64,000 nt of DNA from Pseudoxanthomonas kaohsiungensis. GTDB taxonomy: Bacteria; Pseudomonadota; Gammaproteobacteria; Xanthomonadales; Xanthomonadaceae. A program made the position numbers and the translations under genes. Location of the stretch: contig NZ_PDWO01000007.1 in the NCBI RefSeq assembly GCF_010211765.1, forward strand, positions 1 through 64,000. Direction: 5' to 3'. The notes beneath the pieces were generated by a model. It had not been told where the DNA came from. It made no database searches and saw only the letters and a program-made list of their open reading frames with translations. This document shows positions 1 to 7,703 of the stretch, piece after piece (positions within the stretch are counted from its first letter, which is position 1; each line of letters starts with the position of its first letter).

Positions 1-62
1 TTTTACAAGTGTAGCACTATAGAAATCTTTCTCAACAAAAAAATTCCGATGGGAACAAAGAA

Positions 63-86
63 AAAGCCCTCAATGACGAGGGCTTT
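63..86 (-). terminator. Rho-independent terminator after ssb
   Basis: A 9-bp perfect stem (AAAGCCCTC / GAGGGCTTT) with a 6-nt loop. Read on the minus strand it is followed by a T-rich run, so it should end ssb transcription. The first 60 bases of the window hold nothing else I can name. Confidence 0.75.
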
Positions 87-121
87 CTCTACTAAACTCT
101 ACAAAAACGCTTAGGTGTACC

Positions 122-523
122 TCAGAACGGGATGTCGTCCGAATTGGGGTCCTTGGCCGGCGGGTCACCGGCCGGCGCGCCGCCTTCCGGCTTGTCGAGC
201 AGGATGAACTCCTCGACCACCACGTAGGTCGAGTAGCGCGGCTTGCTCTCGCCTTCGACCTGGTACTTGTCCGTGCGCAGGGACCCTTCGATCTGCAGAT
301 AGCCACCCTTGCGGCCGTACTTGGCCAGGTTCTCGGCCGTCTTGCCGAAAGCCGTCACGGTGGTCCACTCGGTGCGCTCCTGGCGCTGGTCGCCGGTGCC
401 CCAAACTTCGGTGGTGGCGACGGAGAAGCGCGCGTAACTGTTGCCACTGCGCCCGGTTTTCAGTTCGATCGGCTCACCTACGAAGCAGATCAGTTCGACG
501 GAGTTCTTGGTGCGGCGTGCCAT
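122..523 (-). CDS. ssb: Single-stranded DNA-binding protein (Ssb)
   Basis: A 133-residue protein with an N-terminal OB-fold of SSB type. It has the family pattern of V-G in the first strand, RFSVAT, ERTEW, FGKTAENL, KG-x-L-x-I-EG and a run of beta strands up to about residue 110. A short acidic linker then ends in DDIPF, the conserved SSB tip that docks partner proteins. It binds single-stranded DNA during replication, repair and conjugative entry. It is shorter than chromosomal Ssb (about 170-180 residues) because the linker is short, which is usual for plasmid and ICE copies. It stands alone with a clear terminator downstream. Confidence 0.93.
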   Translation of the reverse strand: MARRTKNSVELICFVGEPIELKTGRSGNSYARFSVATTEVWGTGDQRQERTEWTTVTAFGKTAENLAKYGRKGGYLQIEGSLRTDKYQVEGESKPRYSTYVVVEEFILLDKPEGGAPAGDPPAKDPNSDDIPF

Positions 524-589
524 GGGTAGAGCCTCTGGATAGATAAGAAGACCAGGCTCCGGCGCTTTCCCTCCGCCGGAGCCTGGCGG

Positions 590-1348
590 CTACGGGCGGA
601 GAGAGGTGCCCGATTCGAGGATCCCCTGCTGGTCGCCGACGCGGCTCTCCAACAGGGGATCGATGTGCTTGGATGCTGCGTTGAGCGCCGGTTTTGACGT
701 GGCCTGACCCAGCGCCTGGTAGGCCTCGTTGACGAGTGCGTTATCGCTGGATGCGCGCGTGTCACGCGGGTCCTGGTCCAGCCGTTCGTCGGTCGTTGCC
801 TGCAGGGCTCCTGCCAGCCGCAGCACGAGTTCCTGCAGCTGCGCATAAGACGCGGCCGGGCCCAGGCCAACGTCGGTGACGTTCTGCAGTGCACGTCTGG
901 CGGCCTGCAGGTCGAAGTCGGCAGTGGTGCGCTCGCGCCCCATGCCGTAGCTCATCTTGAGCGTTGCGCCCTCTCGCAGCTCGCGTGCGAGAAGCGAGCG
1001 CAGCGAATGCGCGTCGAACATCACTCGCCGGTTGCCCTCGGTGTGCTCGATGTAGTTGATCGCGTTGCCCAGGTGTTGGGCCAGTTCATCACGCTGGGTG
1101 GCCACTTCCCACGAAGCGCGCAACAGCTCAAGCGTGGCAGCTGTGCGCGAGGCATCTCCGGAGTGGCAGACGATCTCGCACACACTCGGTTCACTGAACG
1201 CACCCGGGATCGGCTGACCCTCGCTGTCCAGGCGCTGCTGGGGCGCTCCGACGATCGTGCGGCCCACGATTCGGTAGGGACCCTGAACCGGGCCAGCGGG
1301 CGCGGTCTGGGGGCTGGTCTCAAGCAAAGATTCGGCGACGGCGTTCAT
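590..1348 (-). CDS. Hypothetical protein, 252 aa
   Basis: I do not recognise this family. I chose the ATG at 1348 (MNAVAESLLE) because the reading frame further upstream runs through the divergent promoter region. The protein is soluble and mostly helical, with no signal peptide or membrane segment. The middle contains helical stretches rich in Arg, Leu and Glu, and the C terminus ends in SLRP. It is divergent from the DUF2786 gene that starts at 1492, and a 15-nt motif shared with other promoters of this element lies between the two genes. Confidence 0.6.
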   Translation of the reverse strand: MNAVAESLLETSPQTAPAGPVQGPYRIVGRTIVGAPQQRLDSEGQPIPGAFSEPSVCEIVCHSGDASRTAATLELLRASWEVATQRDELAQHLGNAINYIEHTEGNRRVMFDAHSLRSLLARELREGATLKMSYGMGRERTTADFDLQAARRALQNVTDVGLGPAASYAQLQELVLRLAGALQATTDERLDQDPRDTRASSDNALVNEAYQALGQATSKPALNAASKHIDPLLESRVGDQQGILESGTSLRP

Positions 1349-1385
1349 GGCGTCCGGACAATAGTGGATAACACGGGCGGTTGCA

Positions 1386-1400
1386 ACTTTCGTTAGAGTA
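1386..1400 (+). promoter_or_regulatory. Candidate operator, motif copy 1
   Basis: The sequence ACTTTCGTTAGAGTA is identical to the copy at 8756-8770 on the other strand. Near-matches (13 of 15) occur at 32610-32624 and 51736-51750. It lies in the divergent gap between the genes starting at 1348 (minus) and 1492 (plus). The 3' part (TAGAGT) could serve as a -10 element. It is probably bound by a shared regulator that I cannot identify. Confidence 0.45.
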
Positions 1401-1491
1401 AAGGAAACTAGCGTTGCACACGATATGGCCGGCAACCCCCGGACCGGATATGTGACGCACCCCACAGTCGAAATGCATGGAGCTTTCGGTG

Positions 1492-2181
1492 ATGAATCGG
1501 GAACAGGCCCTCAGGAAGGTCCTCGCGTGTCTCCGCATGGCGGAGTCCGCCACCAGCAACCCCCACGAGGCAGCCGCGGCTATGCGGCAGGCGCAGGCGC
1601 TAATGCAGCGCTATGGGCTTGATGAAGGTGACCTAGCCGCAGGCAAAGTCGCTTTTGAGTCTGCGCCAACCCGGCAGCGAGGCGCGGTAGTGCCCCAGTC
1701 GCTCGCGTGCCTGGCAGAGGTGGTGGCCAACACCTATAGCTGCCGGGTCGTCCAGACACGTGGTGAGCTGCGCACGCAGCTCGTGTTCGCCGGCTCTCCG
1801 GCGCGGGCGCGCGTCGCCGCCTACGCGTTTGCCGTTTTGCGCCGGGTCATGGACAAGGACCGGCTGGCGCACACTCGGCGCGTAGTGAAGCGCGATCGCA
1901 AGGCGGCTCGCGGTGAGCAGTTCGCCCTGGGATGGGTCGCTGCGGTACGGATGAACCTGCCAAAGCAGGAGATGGGCGAGTCGGAAGCGAGAGAGATCGA
2001 CCTGGCGATCCGCCAGGCCATGGGAGAGGTGCGTGGCACCCAGCCGCGGCAGCTGACGTCCCGCAAGGGAATCAATACGGACAGCGTGGCGGGATTCGTG
2101 AAGGGCACGCAAGCCCGCGTGGCTCAGGGGTTGGAGGCACGACAGAACGGGGCGTTTGCCCAACTGGAAGTGCAATCGTGA
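1492..2181 (+). CDS. DUF2786 domain-containing protein
   Basis: A 229-residue protein. Residues 1-50 match the DUF2786 pattern: an N-terminal helix (LRKVLACLRMAES), an Asn-Pro-HEAAAAMRQAQ segment and YGLDEGDL. The remainder is a larger alpha/beta region, as in phage and plasmid DUF2786 proteins of unknown function. I prefer the ATG at 1492 because a GGAG sits nine bases upstream; the in-frame ATG at 1477 has no ribosome binding site. It begins a tightly packed plus-strand operon: the next start (GTG, 2178) overlaps its stop codon. Confidence 0.75.
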   Translation: MNREQALRKVLACLRMAESATSNPHEAAAAMRQAQALMQRYGLDEGDLAAGKVAFESAPTRQRGAVVPQSLACLAEVVANTYSCRVVQTRGELRTQLVFAGSPARARVAAYAFAVLRRVMDKDRLAHTRRVVKRDRKAARGEQFALGWVAAVRMNLPKQEMGESEAREIDLAIRQAMGEVRGTQPRQLTSRKGINTDSVAGFVKGTQARVAQGLEARQNGAFAQLEVQS

Positions 2182-2960
2182 GCGGCGAGACCAGTGCTGG
2201 AGTGCAGGCCGAAGACATCCGTCTGGCACTGCGCATGCGGTTTCCCGAGCGCAGCCATGCGCTGCTGTTCGAGGTGGCTGATGCGTGCGGTAGCAGCCAG
2301 AGCCGCTTCGCGGATGCGATCGCGATCGGCCTGTGGCCATCGCACGGCCATCGCCTCGACGGCATGGAGATCAAAGTCTCCCGAGGGGACTTCCTGCGGG
2401 AGATGAAGGATCCGACCAAGAGCGAGCCGATCTACCAGTTCTGCCATCGATACTGGTTGTGCTGCCCGAAAGGCATGGTCCAGCCGTCTGAGCTTCCGGA
2501 GACCTGGGGGCTGTTGGAGTTCTCGGGTGGGTCGTTGCGGGAGAAGAAGAAAGCGACCGTCCGGGAGCCGGTGGCGCCCAGCTATGCATTCGTTGCCTCG
2601 CTCCTGCGTCGGCACGCAGGCCAGGATGAGCAGATGCTGGCGGCACACCTGAAGGCAGAGACAGCACGCATCCACGAGAGCCTGAAGCGCAGCGCCGATG
2701 TCACCATCGAGCGCGAAATCAGTATGCGCGTCCGCCGGGCGGATGAGGCCGCGACGAAGCTGGTGGCCATCAAGGAGGCCACCGGCATTGACCTGACTTC
2801 CTTCGTACCGACTCAACAGTGGATCGAAGCGATCCGGTTTCTCCATGCCAACCCGAGCTTCGCGGCTACGTTCACCCGGCGTGGTCTGGCCAGGTTGCGG
2901 GAGCAGGCCGAGCAACTTTCGGCAGAGATCGGGGCTGTGATCGATGGGGTGCCGGAATGA
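2178..2960 (+). CDS. MmcB-like putative nuclease-fold protein
   Basis: A 260-residue protein that starts at a GTG overlapping the previous stop (GTGA). The first 90 residues carry the pattern RMRFPERSHALLFEVAD, RFADAIAIGLWPS, GMEIKVSRGDFLREMKDP and CHRYW, common in phage and plasmid proteins. The D-x(n)-E-I-K arrangement (MEIKVS) resembles a PD-(D/E)XK or MmcB-type nuclease core, so a DNA-processing role is likely but inferred. The C-terminal half is helical and charged. It is co-transcribed with the small gene starting at 2957 and the adenine methyltransferase. Confidence 0.62.
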   Translation: MSGETSAGVQAEDIRLALRMRFPERSHALLFEVADACGSSQSRFADAIAIGLWPSHGHRLDGMEIKVSRGDFLREMKDPTKSEPIYQFCHRYWLCCPKGMVQPSELPETWGLLEFSGGSLREKKKATVREPVAPSYAFVASLLRRHAGQDEQMLAAHLKAETARIHESLKRSADVTIEREISMRVRRADEAATKLVAIKEATGIDLTSFVPTQQWIEAIRFLHANPSFAATFTRRGLARLREQAEQLSAEIGAVIDGVPE

Positions 2961-3259
2961 GGCGCGGTCGTGTGATCGAACAAGGGCAGGTCTGGGTCGT
3001 TACCCGCGCCACCGCGCATGGGATCAAGCGCGAGCCGCCGCAGCGGCCGCGGTCCATCACCCGGGTCATCCTGGCGGTGATCGACGACACGATCGCCTAT
3101 TCCGTCGGATCCTCCGGAACCCGGTACTGCGAGCGCCATGCGTTCCTGGTGTGGGTGCGCAGGTACAAGGCCAGGACCAAGTCGAAGACCCGAAAGCCGC
3201 CGCCGCTGCAGCTCGTGCAACCGGCAGGCAAGGCCAGGAGGGCCCGGCATGCGCACTGA
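2957..3259 (+). CDS. Small basic protein, unknown function
   Basis: A 100-residue, strongly basic protein whose start overlaps the previous stop (ATGA at 2957-2960). The N-terminal 70 residues read as a small beta-rich domain (V-W-V-V-T-R, I-T-R-V-I-L-A-V-I-D-D) with Cys-Glu-Arg in the middle. The last 30 residues are a Lys/Arg/Pro tail that could bind nucleic acid. The 3' end overlaps the start of the methyltransferase gene (3249) by 11 bases, so translation is probably coupled. Confidence 0.65.
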   Translation: MRRGRVIEQGQVWVVTRATAHGIKREPPQRPRSITRVILAVIDDTIAYSVGSSGTRYCERHAFLVWVRRYKARTKSKTRKPPPLQLVQPAGKARRARHAH

Positions 3260-4076
3260 GCAATCCCGAAAAGCGCTGGGACAGTACATGACGCCGGAAT
3301 GGGCGGCATCGTGGCTGGTCGAGGCCTTCTTCGCCGACCTGACCGACCAGGACGTGGTGCTGGAGCCCACCTGCGGGGAGGGCGCCTTCCTGGCAGCCAT
3401 CCCGCCCCATGTCCACGCGATTGGTATCGAGCTCGATCCCGAGCTGGCTGCCGTGGCGCGTGAGCGCACCGGCCGGCAGGTGATTGTCGGCGACGCCCGC
3501 ATGGTGGATCTGCCCGTCAAGCCAACCGTCATCATCGGCAATCCGCCCTTTGAGCGGCGCCTGGTCGAGCAGATCCTGGAGCGCTGCTACCTGCTACTGC
3601 CCGACGGTGGTCGTGTAGCCATGGTGCTGCCTGCGTTCGTCCTCCAGACGGCCAGCACCGTGCATCGCCTTGCACAGGTGTGGCACGTCAGGCAGCAGAT
3701 GCTGCCCCGGAACCTGTTTCCGCGCCTCCAGCACCCGCTGTGCTTTGTCCAGCTGACCAAAAGCGAGCACACGGGCCTGGAGGGGTTTGCCCTGTATGAG
3801 CAGGTGCACCAGGTGTCGAAGCTGCGCGCTCGCTATCGCCAGCTGCTCGCGCAGGGCGTGCGCTCCACGTGGGCGGCCGTCGTGCAAGCCGCACTGGAGC
3901 AGCTGGGCGGCCGCGCCAGCCTGCAGGAGCTCTATCACGAGATCGATGGCCATCGCCCCACGAACAACGCGTTCTGGCACGCCAAAGTGCGCCAGACGCT
4001 GCAATGCATCGCCTACGGACATGGCAACGGCGTCTGGGAACTGCCAGGTGCCGCAACGCTGCCCAAAGTCGCCTAA
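3249..4076 (+). CDS. N6-adenine DNA methyltransferase
   Basis: A 275-residue class I SAM-dependent methyltransferase. It has the N-terminal GQYMTP segment typical of Eco57I/TaqI-like N6-adenine enzymes, motif I as EPTCGEGAFL (about residues 40-49), an acidic residue after strand 2 (GIELD), and catalytic motif IV NPPF (about residue 98). The target-recognition part is the C-terminal half. No restriction partner is adjacent, so I read it as an orphan methylase that may protect the element from host restriction or mark its DNA. It lies between the nuclease-like gene and rdgC. Confidence 0.85.
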   Translation: MRTEQSRKALGQYMTPEWAASWLVEAFFADLTDQDVVLEPTCGEGAFLAAIPPHVHAIGIELDPELAAVARERTGRQVIVGDARMVDLPVKPTVIIGNPPFERRLVEQILERCYLLLPDGGRVAMVLPAFVLQTASTVHRLAQVWHVRQQMLPRNLFPRLQHPLCFVQLTKSEHTGLEGFALYEQVHQVSKLRARYRQLLAQGVRSTWAAVVQAALEQLGGRASLQELYHEIDGHRPTNNAFWHAKVRQTLQCIAYGHGNGVWELPGAATLPKVA

Positions 4077-4103
4077 CCACACACCACCCAAGGAACCTAA
4101 AGC

Positions 4104-5012
4104 ATGTCCTTCTTCACCAATCTGGCCTTCATGCGCTTCCCGGTCAAGCACGACTTCGCACATCTTGATCAGCTGCTCCCGGAAGCGGCGCTCAAGCCGG
4201 TGGGAGCGCTGGAGATGTCCTCCAGCGGCTTCATCTCGCCGTTCGGCAAGGGCGAGGATGCGCTGAGCCACCGTATCGGCGATGCCGTCTGGCTGACCGT
4301 GGGGAGCGAGAACAAGATCTTGCCGGCGTCGGTGGTCAACGACCTGCTGGCCACGAAGGTGGCCGAGATCGAGGAGAAGGAAGGCCGCAAACTGGGCGGC
4401 AAAGCCCGCAAGCGGCTGAAGGACGATCTGCTGCACGAACTGCTGCCCAAGGCCTTCGTCAAGAACTCCCGCGTGGACGCCATGCTCGACCTGCAGCACG
4501 GCTTCCTGGCGGTGAACACCTCCTCCCGCAAGGCGGCCGAAGCGGTTGCTTCGGAGATCCGCCGGGCGCTTGGCAGCTTCCCGGCCATCCCGCCGAACGC
4601 GGAAGTGGCGCCCCGTAGCGTGCTGACCGGCTGGATCGCCGGCGAGCCGCTGCCGGAAGGCCTGTCGCTGGGCGAAGAATGCGAGCTCAAGGACGCCATG
4701 GACGGCGGCGCGGTGCTCAAGGCGCAGCATCAGGAAATGCTCAGCGACGAGATCGCCAAGCACCTGGAAACCGGCAAGCAGGTCACCAAGCTGGCGCTCA
4801 ACTACGAGGACCACGTGTCCTTCGTCTTGGGTGAAGACCTGATCGTGCGCAAGCTGAAGTTCCTGGACGGCGCTGTCGACCAGCTGGAGAACACCGAGCG
4901 CGACGACCTTCGTGCCGAACTCGATGCGCGCTTCGCATTGATGGCCGGCGAGGTCCGTCGTTTGTTCCAGGTCCTGGAGGCGGCGCTGAAGCTCAGCCCC
5001 GCCGAAGCGTGA
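4104..5012 (+). CDS. rdgC: Recombination-associated protein RdgC
   Basis: A 302-residue protein matching RdgC over its full length (E. coli RdgC is 303). It shows the N-terminal F-x-N-L-A-F-M-R-F, the S-G-F-I-S-P-F-G segment, a helical K-E-G-R-K-L linker, RVDAMLDLQHGFLAVNTSSRKAAE, and a C-terminal helical part. RdgC forms a ring around double-stranded DNA and modulates RecA-mediated recombination. Copies on plasmids and ICEs are thought to protect incoming DNA from recombination. The CsrA-DUF550 gene follows nine bases downstream. Confidence 0.92.
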   Translation: MSFFTNLAFMRFPVKHDFAHLDQLLPEAALKPVGALEMSSSGFISPFGKGEDALSHRIGDAVWLTVGSENKILPASVVNDLLATKVAEIEEKEGRKLGGKARKRLKDDLLHELLPKAFVKNSRVDAMLDLQHGFLAVNTSSRKAAEAVASEIRRALGSFPAIPPNAEVAPRSVLTGWIAGEPLPEGLSLGEECELKDAMDGGAVLKAQHQEMLSDEIAKHLETGKQVTKLALNYEDHVSFVLGEDLIVRKLKFLDGAVDQLENTERDDLRAELDARFALMAGEVRRLFQVLEAALKLSPAEA

Positions 5013-5020
5013 GGTGAGCC

Positions 5021-5569
5021 ATGGGCCTGATCCTCACCCGTGAAGTAGGACAAGTTGTGGAGATCGGCTCCCCGTTGGGGGCTCCTGCCCGCGTACGCGT
5101 GGAAGCGGTGACCGAGAAGCAGGTGCGCCTGTGCATCGACGCTGCTCCCGACGTGCCGATCAATCGCGGTGAGTACGCAGACGAGGCGCGTGCTCGTGGC
5201 CTGTGCGAAGGTGAGCCGTTCCCACCGGAGCGGTTCGACCTGGTCGACCATCTGCGGGCGCAGCACGCCTGGTCGCAGGACACCTTCGGCCCTGGGCCCA
5301 TGACGGCCCGGCTGTTGGATCACATTCGCAAGGAATGCGTCGAGGTCGAAGAGAAGCCTTCGGACATCCTCGAATGGATCGACATCGCAGCTCTGGCCCT
5401 GGACGGCGCCATGCGCGCCGGCGCCAACGCATCGGAAGTGGCGGCGGCGATCGCGGCCAAGTTCGCAGTGGTGCGCAGCCGTAAGTACCCGCCGATCGGC
5501 AGCATCCCGGCCGACCAGGCTGTGGGTCACCTCAAGGACCTTGGCGAGCTCGCAGGAGCGGAGGGGTGA
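5021..5569 (+). CDS. CsrA-like domain fused to DUF550 (MazG-like) domain
   Basis: A 182-residue protein with two recognisable parts. Residues 1-55 (MGLILTREVGQVVEIG, then VRVEAV, KQVRLCIDAAPDVPINRGEY) align with CsrA, including the L-I-L-T-R strand and an Arg (about 49) at the position of the RNA-binding Arg44. Residues 72-157 (FDLVDHLRAQHAWSQDTFGPG, LDHIRKEC-EVE, EWIDIAALALDGAMRAG) match DUF550, the MazG-like domain found in dATP/dGTP diphosphohydrolases. It may therefore combine mRNA binding with nucleotide hydrolysis, or use the CsrA fold only for dimerisation. It follows rdgC by nine bases. Both domain calls are visual; the joint function is inference. Confidence 0.8.
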   Translation: MGLILTREVGQVVEIGSPLGAPARVRVEAVTEKQVRLCIDAAPDVPINRGEYADEARARGLCEGEPFPPERFDLVDHLRAQHAWSQDTFGPGPMTARLLDHIRKECVEVEEKPSDILEWIDIAALALDGAMRAGANASEVAAAIAAKFAVVRSRKYPPIGSIPADQAVGHLKDLGELAGAEG

Positions 5570-5946
5570 CGTACTGCCATTGGGATGATGCGCCGCGGTG
5601 CGACCTCCACTGCTACGAAGCCAGGGATGGTTCGTACGTGATCCATGTGCGCGGGCTGATTCGTCCACGGCCGCTGCCGCCGGTGGATACCAGCAGCGCC
5701 AGGGCGCGAAGGGACAGCACGCAACTACGTTGGATTGCCGAATGCGATCCTGCGAACCAGCCGGCTCCCATGGGGCTTCCGTTTGCCGGCGAGCTGCTGA
5801 CGTACCCGACCCTGCACGCCATGCGAGACCAGATCGGGGTCCTGTGTGGTCTGGGATACCACGTGCCCGCTAGCGTCTTGGAGGGCATCGACATCGAACT
5901 CACCGATTACCGCCTGAGCACCATTTCTGAGGAGATCGTTGGATGA
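5566..5946 (+). CDS. Hypothetical protein, 126 aa
   Basis: The start (GTG at 5566) overlaps the previous stop. The sequence begins with a Cys/His-rich stretch (YCHWDD, RCDLHCYE) that could bind a metal, followed by a mixed alpha/beta region with no family I recognise. No signal peptide or membrane segment is visible. The stop overlaps the next start (ATGA at 5943-5946), so it belongs to the same operon as rdgC. Confidence 0.6.
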   Translation: MTYCHWDDAPRCDLHCYEARDGSYVIHVRGLIRPRPLPPVDTSSARARRDSTQLRWIAECDPANQPAPMGLPFAGELLTYPTLHAMRDQIGVLCGLGYHVPASVLEGIDIELTDYRLSTISEEIVG

Positions 5947-6554
5947 ATGCGAGCAGCTATATGACCACCAGCGGCCTTCGGTCCGCCACCCAGGCGCTAC
6001 GCTTCCGCGTGGGGATCACCGATTACGAAATGAACCGGACGCTGGCCAAGCGACGCCACGCAAGCATGCTAAGGGCGCGCTGGCGCTTCCTGGCGGGCGT
6101 GATCGTGCTTGGCCTTGGAATCATTGCGGTGGGGCTGAGTCGTTCGCTGGGCGACGTGGCCCACCTGCTGCAGCTCTATGTGGCCGGCTTCGTGCTCGGC
6201 CTGCTCGGCTTGGGGGCGGCGTTGTCGGCGCTTCTGGCGGGCGCGGTGCGAGGCAGGGAGAGCAGCGGTCGCTACACCGCCGCGGAGATCCCTGCCGGGC
6301 CGGAGGATGTGCTGTGGCTGCACCAGCGCAGCCGCACCGACGATGAACTTCGCGACTTGGTGGATGGGTGGTTTGCCGGCCCGGCGCTCATCCGCGCCTC
6401 GGACATCGATCTGGTGAAGAAGTTCTTGGCGGAGAAGGGCAAGTCGCAGACCCGCGCCGCGGCTTACGTCGAGGGGGAGATCCATCGGCTCGGTGACCAG
6501 ACACCCAAGGGCACGAACCTGCCTTGCGTCGACCTGGATCTGCAGGGGGCCTGA
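5943..6554 (+). CDS. Membrane protein with two transmembrane helices
   Basis: A 203-residue protein. After a 44-residue basic N terminus come two hydrophobic helices at roughly 48-68 and 78-102, separated by a short loop, then a soluble, charged C-terminal domain of about 95 residues. The pattern suggests an inner-membrane anchor with a cytoplasmic domain. The family is not recognised. It is coupled to its upstream neighbour by a 4-bp ATGA overlap and followed by a 41-residue membrane peptide. Confidence 0.65.
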   Translation: MNASSYMTTSGLRSATQALRFRVGITDYEMNRTLAKRRHASMLRARWRFLAGVIVLGLGIIAVGLSRSLGDVAHLLQLYVAGFVLGLLGLGAALSALLAGAVRGRESSGRYTAAEIPAGPEDVLWLHQRSRTDDELRDLVDGWFAGPALIRASDIDLVKKFLAEKGKSQTRAAAYVEGEIHRLGDQTPKGTNLPCVDLDLQGA

Positions 6555-6559
6555 TCACC

Positions 6560-6685
6560 ATGGACGTGAACGGCTCTGGACGGTCGCGATTCGGGTGGTG
6601 CCTGATGGAATCCCCTGTCACCGGGGTCGTCGTGATGGTCGCTGCTGCGGTCGTGCTGCCGTGGCTGTGCGAGAAGCTGTTCTAG
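6560..6685 (+). CDS. 41-aa single-pass membrane peptide
   Basis: A short frame starting at ATG 6560 with a GGGGGC-type ribosome binding site a few bases upstream. A hydrophobic helix covers about residues 17-36 (VTGVVVMVAAAVVLPWLC), and the peptide ends CEKLF. It is the last gene of the plus-strand operon and lies just before a strong hairpin. The case rests on composition, position and ribosome binding site, so it is moderate. Confidence 0.5.
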   Translation: MDVNGSGRSRFGWCLMESPVTGVVVMVAAAVVLPWLCEKLF

Positions 6686-6711
6686 CTGACGCTGGCCAGC
6701 ACGGGGAGGAG

Positions 6712-6738
6712 AAAAAGGGGGCCCATGGCCCCCTTCGT
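6712..6738 (-). terminator. Terminator between convergent operons
   Basis: A stem AAGGGGG/CCCCCTT with a loop centred on CCATGG. On the minus strand it is followed by TTTTTC, so it is best placed to end the minus-strand operon whose last gene stops at 6766. It may also stop plus-strand transcripts. Confidence 0.6.
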
Positions 6739-6765
6739 CATTCACGGTCCAGACTCGCTGCAGCT

Positions 6766-7002
6766 TCAACGCCTGGGATCTTCAGGCGGCGCTTCCGGCT
6801 GAGAGGAGAGCAACTGCCAGCGCCCGGTGAGCCCGCTGCGCAAACCAATCAGCGCCAGGGTCACCTGCACCGCCAACTGCGCGGCCTTGTCGGCTGCTCC
6901 CATCACGCGACCGGCGATAGCGGCGATGAGGGCAACCGCCGCGCAGACGGCGATCAGCGTCAGGAGACGGTTCAGCGAGGGAACTGGCGAGTTGGAGTTC
7001 AA
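6766..7002 (-). CDS. Small membrane protein, 78 aa
   Basis: Starts at TTG (7002), which overlaps the stop of the upstream KfrA-like gene (TTGA). The first 15 residues are followed by a long hydrophobic helix (LLTLIAVCAAVALIAAIAG) and a second weaker one (LAVQVTLALIGL). The C terminus is soluble and Pro/Glu-rich. The family is unknown. It is the last gene of the parB-like operon. Confidence 0.55.
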   Translation of the reverse strand: MNSNSPVPSLNRLLTLIAVCAAVALIAAIAGRVMGAADKAAQLAVQVTLALIGLRSGLTGRWQLLSSQPEAPPEDPRR

Positions 7003-7295
7003 GTTCCGTCCTCTTCGGTGGACCGCGAGGGAGCTGCTGCGGCCGCCGCGGCGTGCCAGACGGCCGTGAGTGCCTTCACGTGTGGAGCTTCCAGGTTGAG
7101 CGCGGCTTCCATGGTCAGGTGCCTGATCCTCAGGGCTTCTTCCCATTGGCGGATGTAGCGGTAGATCACTGGGGCGGATCCACCACCCAGCTGCTCGCGC
7201 ACGGCCTCTCCGGTAATCGGCTCTCCGGCACGGAACAGCTTTTCGCAAACCTGTGCCACCGCTTCTGGGGTGGCCTTGTGGGCGACTCGGGGCAT
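6999..7295 (-). CDS. KfrA N-terminal-type DNA-binding protein, short
   Basis: A 98-residue protein beginning MPRVAHKATPEAV. Residues 10-50 (VAQVCEKLFRAGEPITGEAVREQLGGGSAPVIYRYIRQWEE) match the KfrA_N helix-turn-helix pattern, including the G-S-x-P-x-I-x-R-x-I recognition helix. Full-length KfrA proteins have a long coiled coil after this domain; here there are only about 45 further residues ending in an Ala run and an acidic tail. It could act as a small repressor or accessory partition protein next to the parB-like gene. Confidence 0.68.
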   Translation of the reverse strand: MPRVAHKATPEAVAQVCEKLFRAGEPITGEAVREQLGGGSAPVIYRYIRQWEEALRIRHLTMEAALNLEAPHVKALTAVWHAAAAAAAPSRSTEEDGT

Positions 7296-7296
7296 G

Positions 7297-7692
7297 TCAT
7301 TCCCTCGGAAGCGTGAAGGGTAGGGCGCCCTGCGGCGCCGCGGGCACGACAGCAAACCGTGCGTCCGCGGCGGCGGCAGCGCCTGCCGTTTGGTGGCCGG
7401 ACTTGCCGTCCACAACGGCCAGGCCAGCGGGCGTGAGGACGTCGAATTCGTCAACGAGACCCCGCTTGCGCAGCCAGAACAACGTGCTGACCAAGCCCCC
7501 GTGCTGGGAACGGCCCTGAACGCCGAAGGCGGCGCCGCGGCCGGATTTGATGTTGAACAGCACTCGCCACATGGCTTGCGTTAAACGTGGACGCTTGGCC
7601 ACAGCTTCGGACGTTGCCGCGATGCAGTGCAACGCCTCATGAATCTCCAGAGCTGGCAGGCCCGCTGCCAGCTCGTCCATCGAGCCGTCCAT
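7297..7692 (-). CDS. Hypothetical protein, 131 aa, possible wHTH
   Basis: The stop lies two bases before the next start (7295). Residues 35-90 (RLTQAMWRVLFNIKSG, GLVSTLFWLRKRGLVDEFDVLTPAGLAVVDG) look like a winged helix with a typical wing near L-T-P-A-G. An Ala-rich linker and a hydrophobic tail follow. A transcriptional or partition accessory role is plausible from its position between the parB-like and KfrA-like genes, but I have no family name for it. Confidence 0.55.
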   Translation of the reverse strand: MDGSMDELAAGLPALEIHEALHCIAATSEAVAKRPRLTQAMWRVLFNIKSGRGAAFGVQGRSQHGGLVSTLFWLRKRGLVDEFDVLTPAGLAVVDGKSGHQTAGAAAAADARFAVVPAAPQGALPFTLPRE

Positions 7693-7703
7693 GGTAGGCC
7701 CGT

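Noticed and set aside
3249-4076. Complete type II restriction-modification system around the adenine methylase
   Set aside because: The neighbours are rdgC, a small basic protein and a nuclease-like protein of a family usually found without a methylase. No cognate endonuclease can be argued from sequence.
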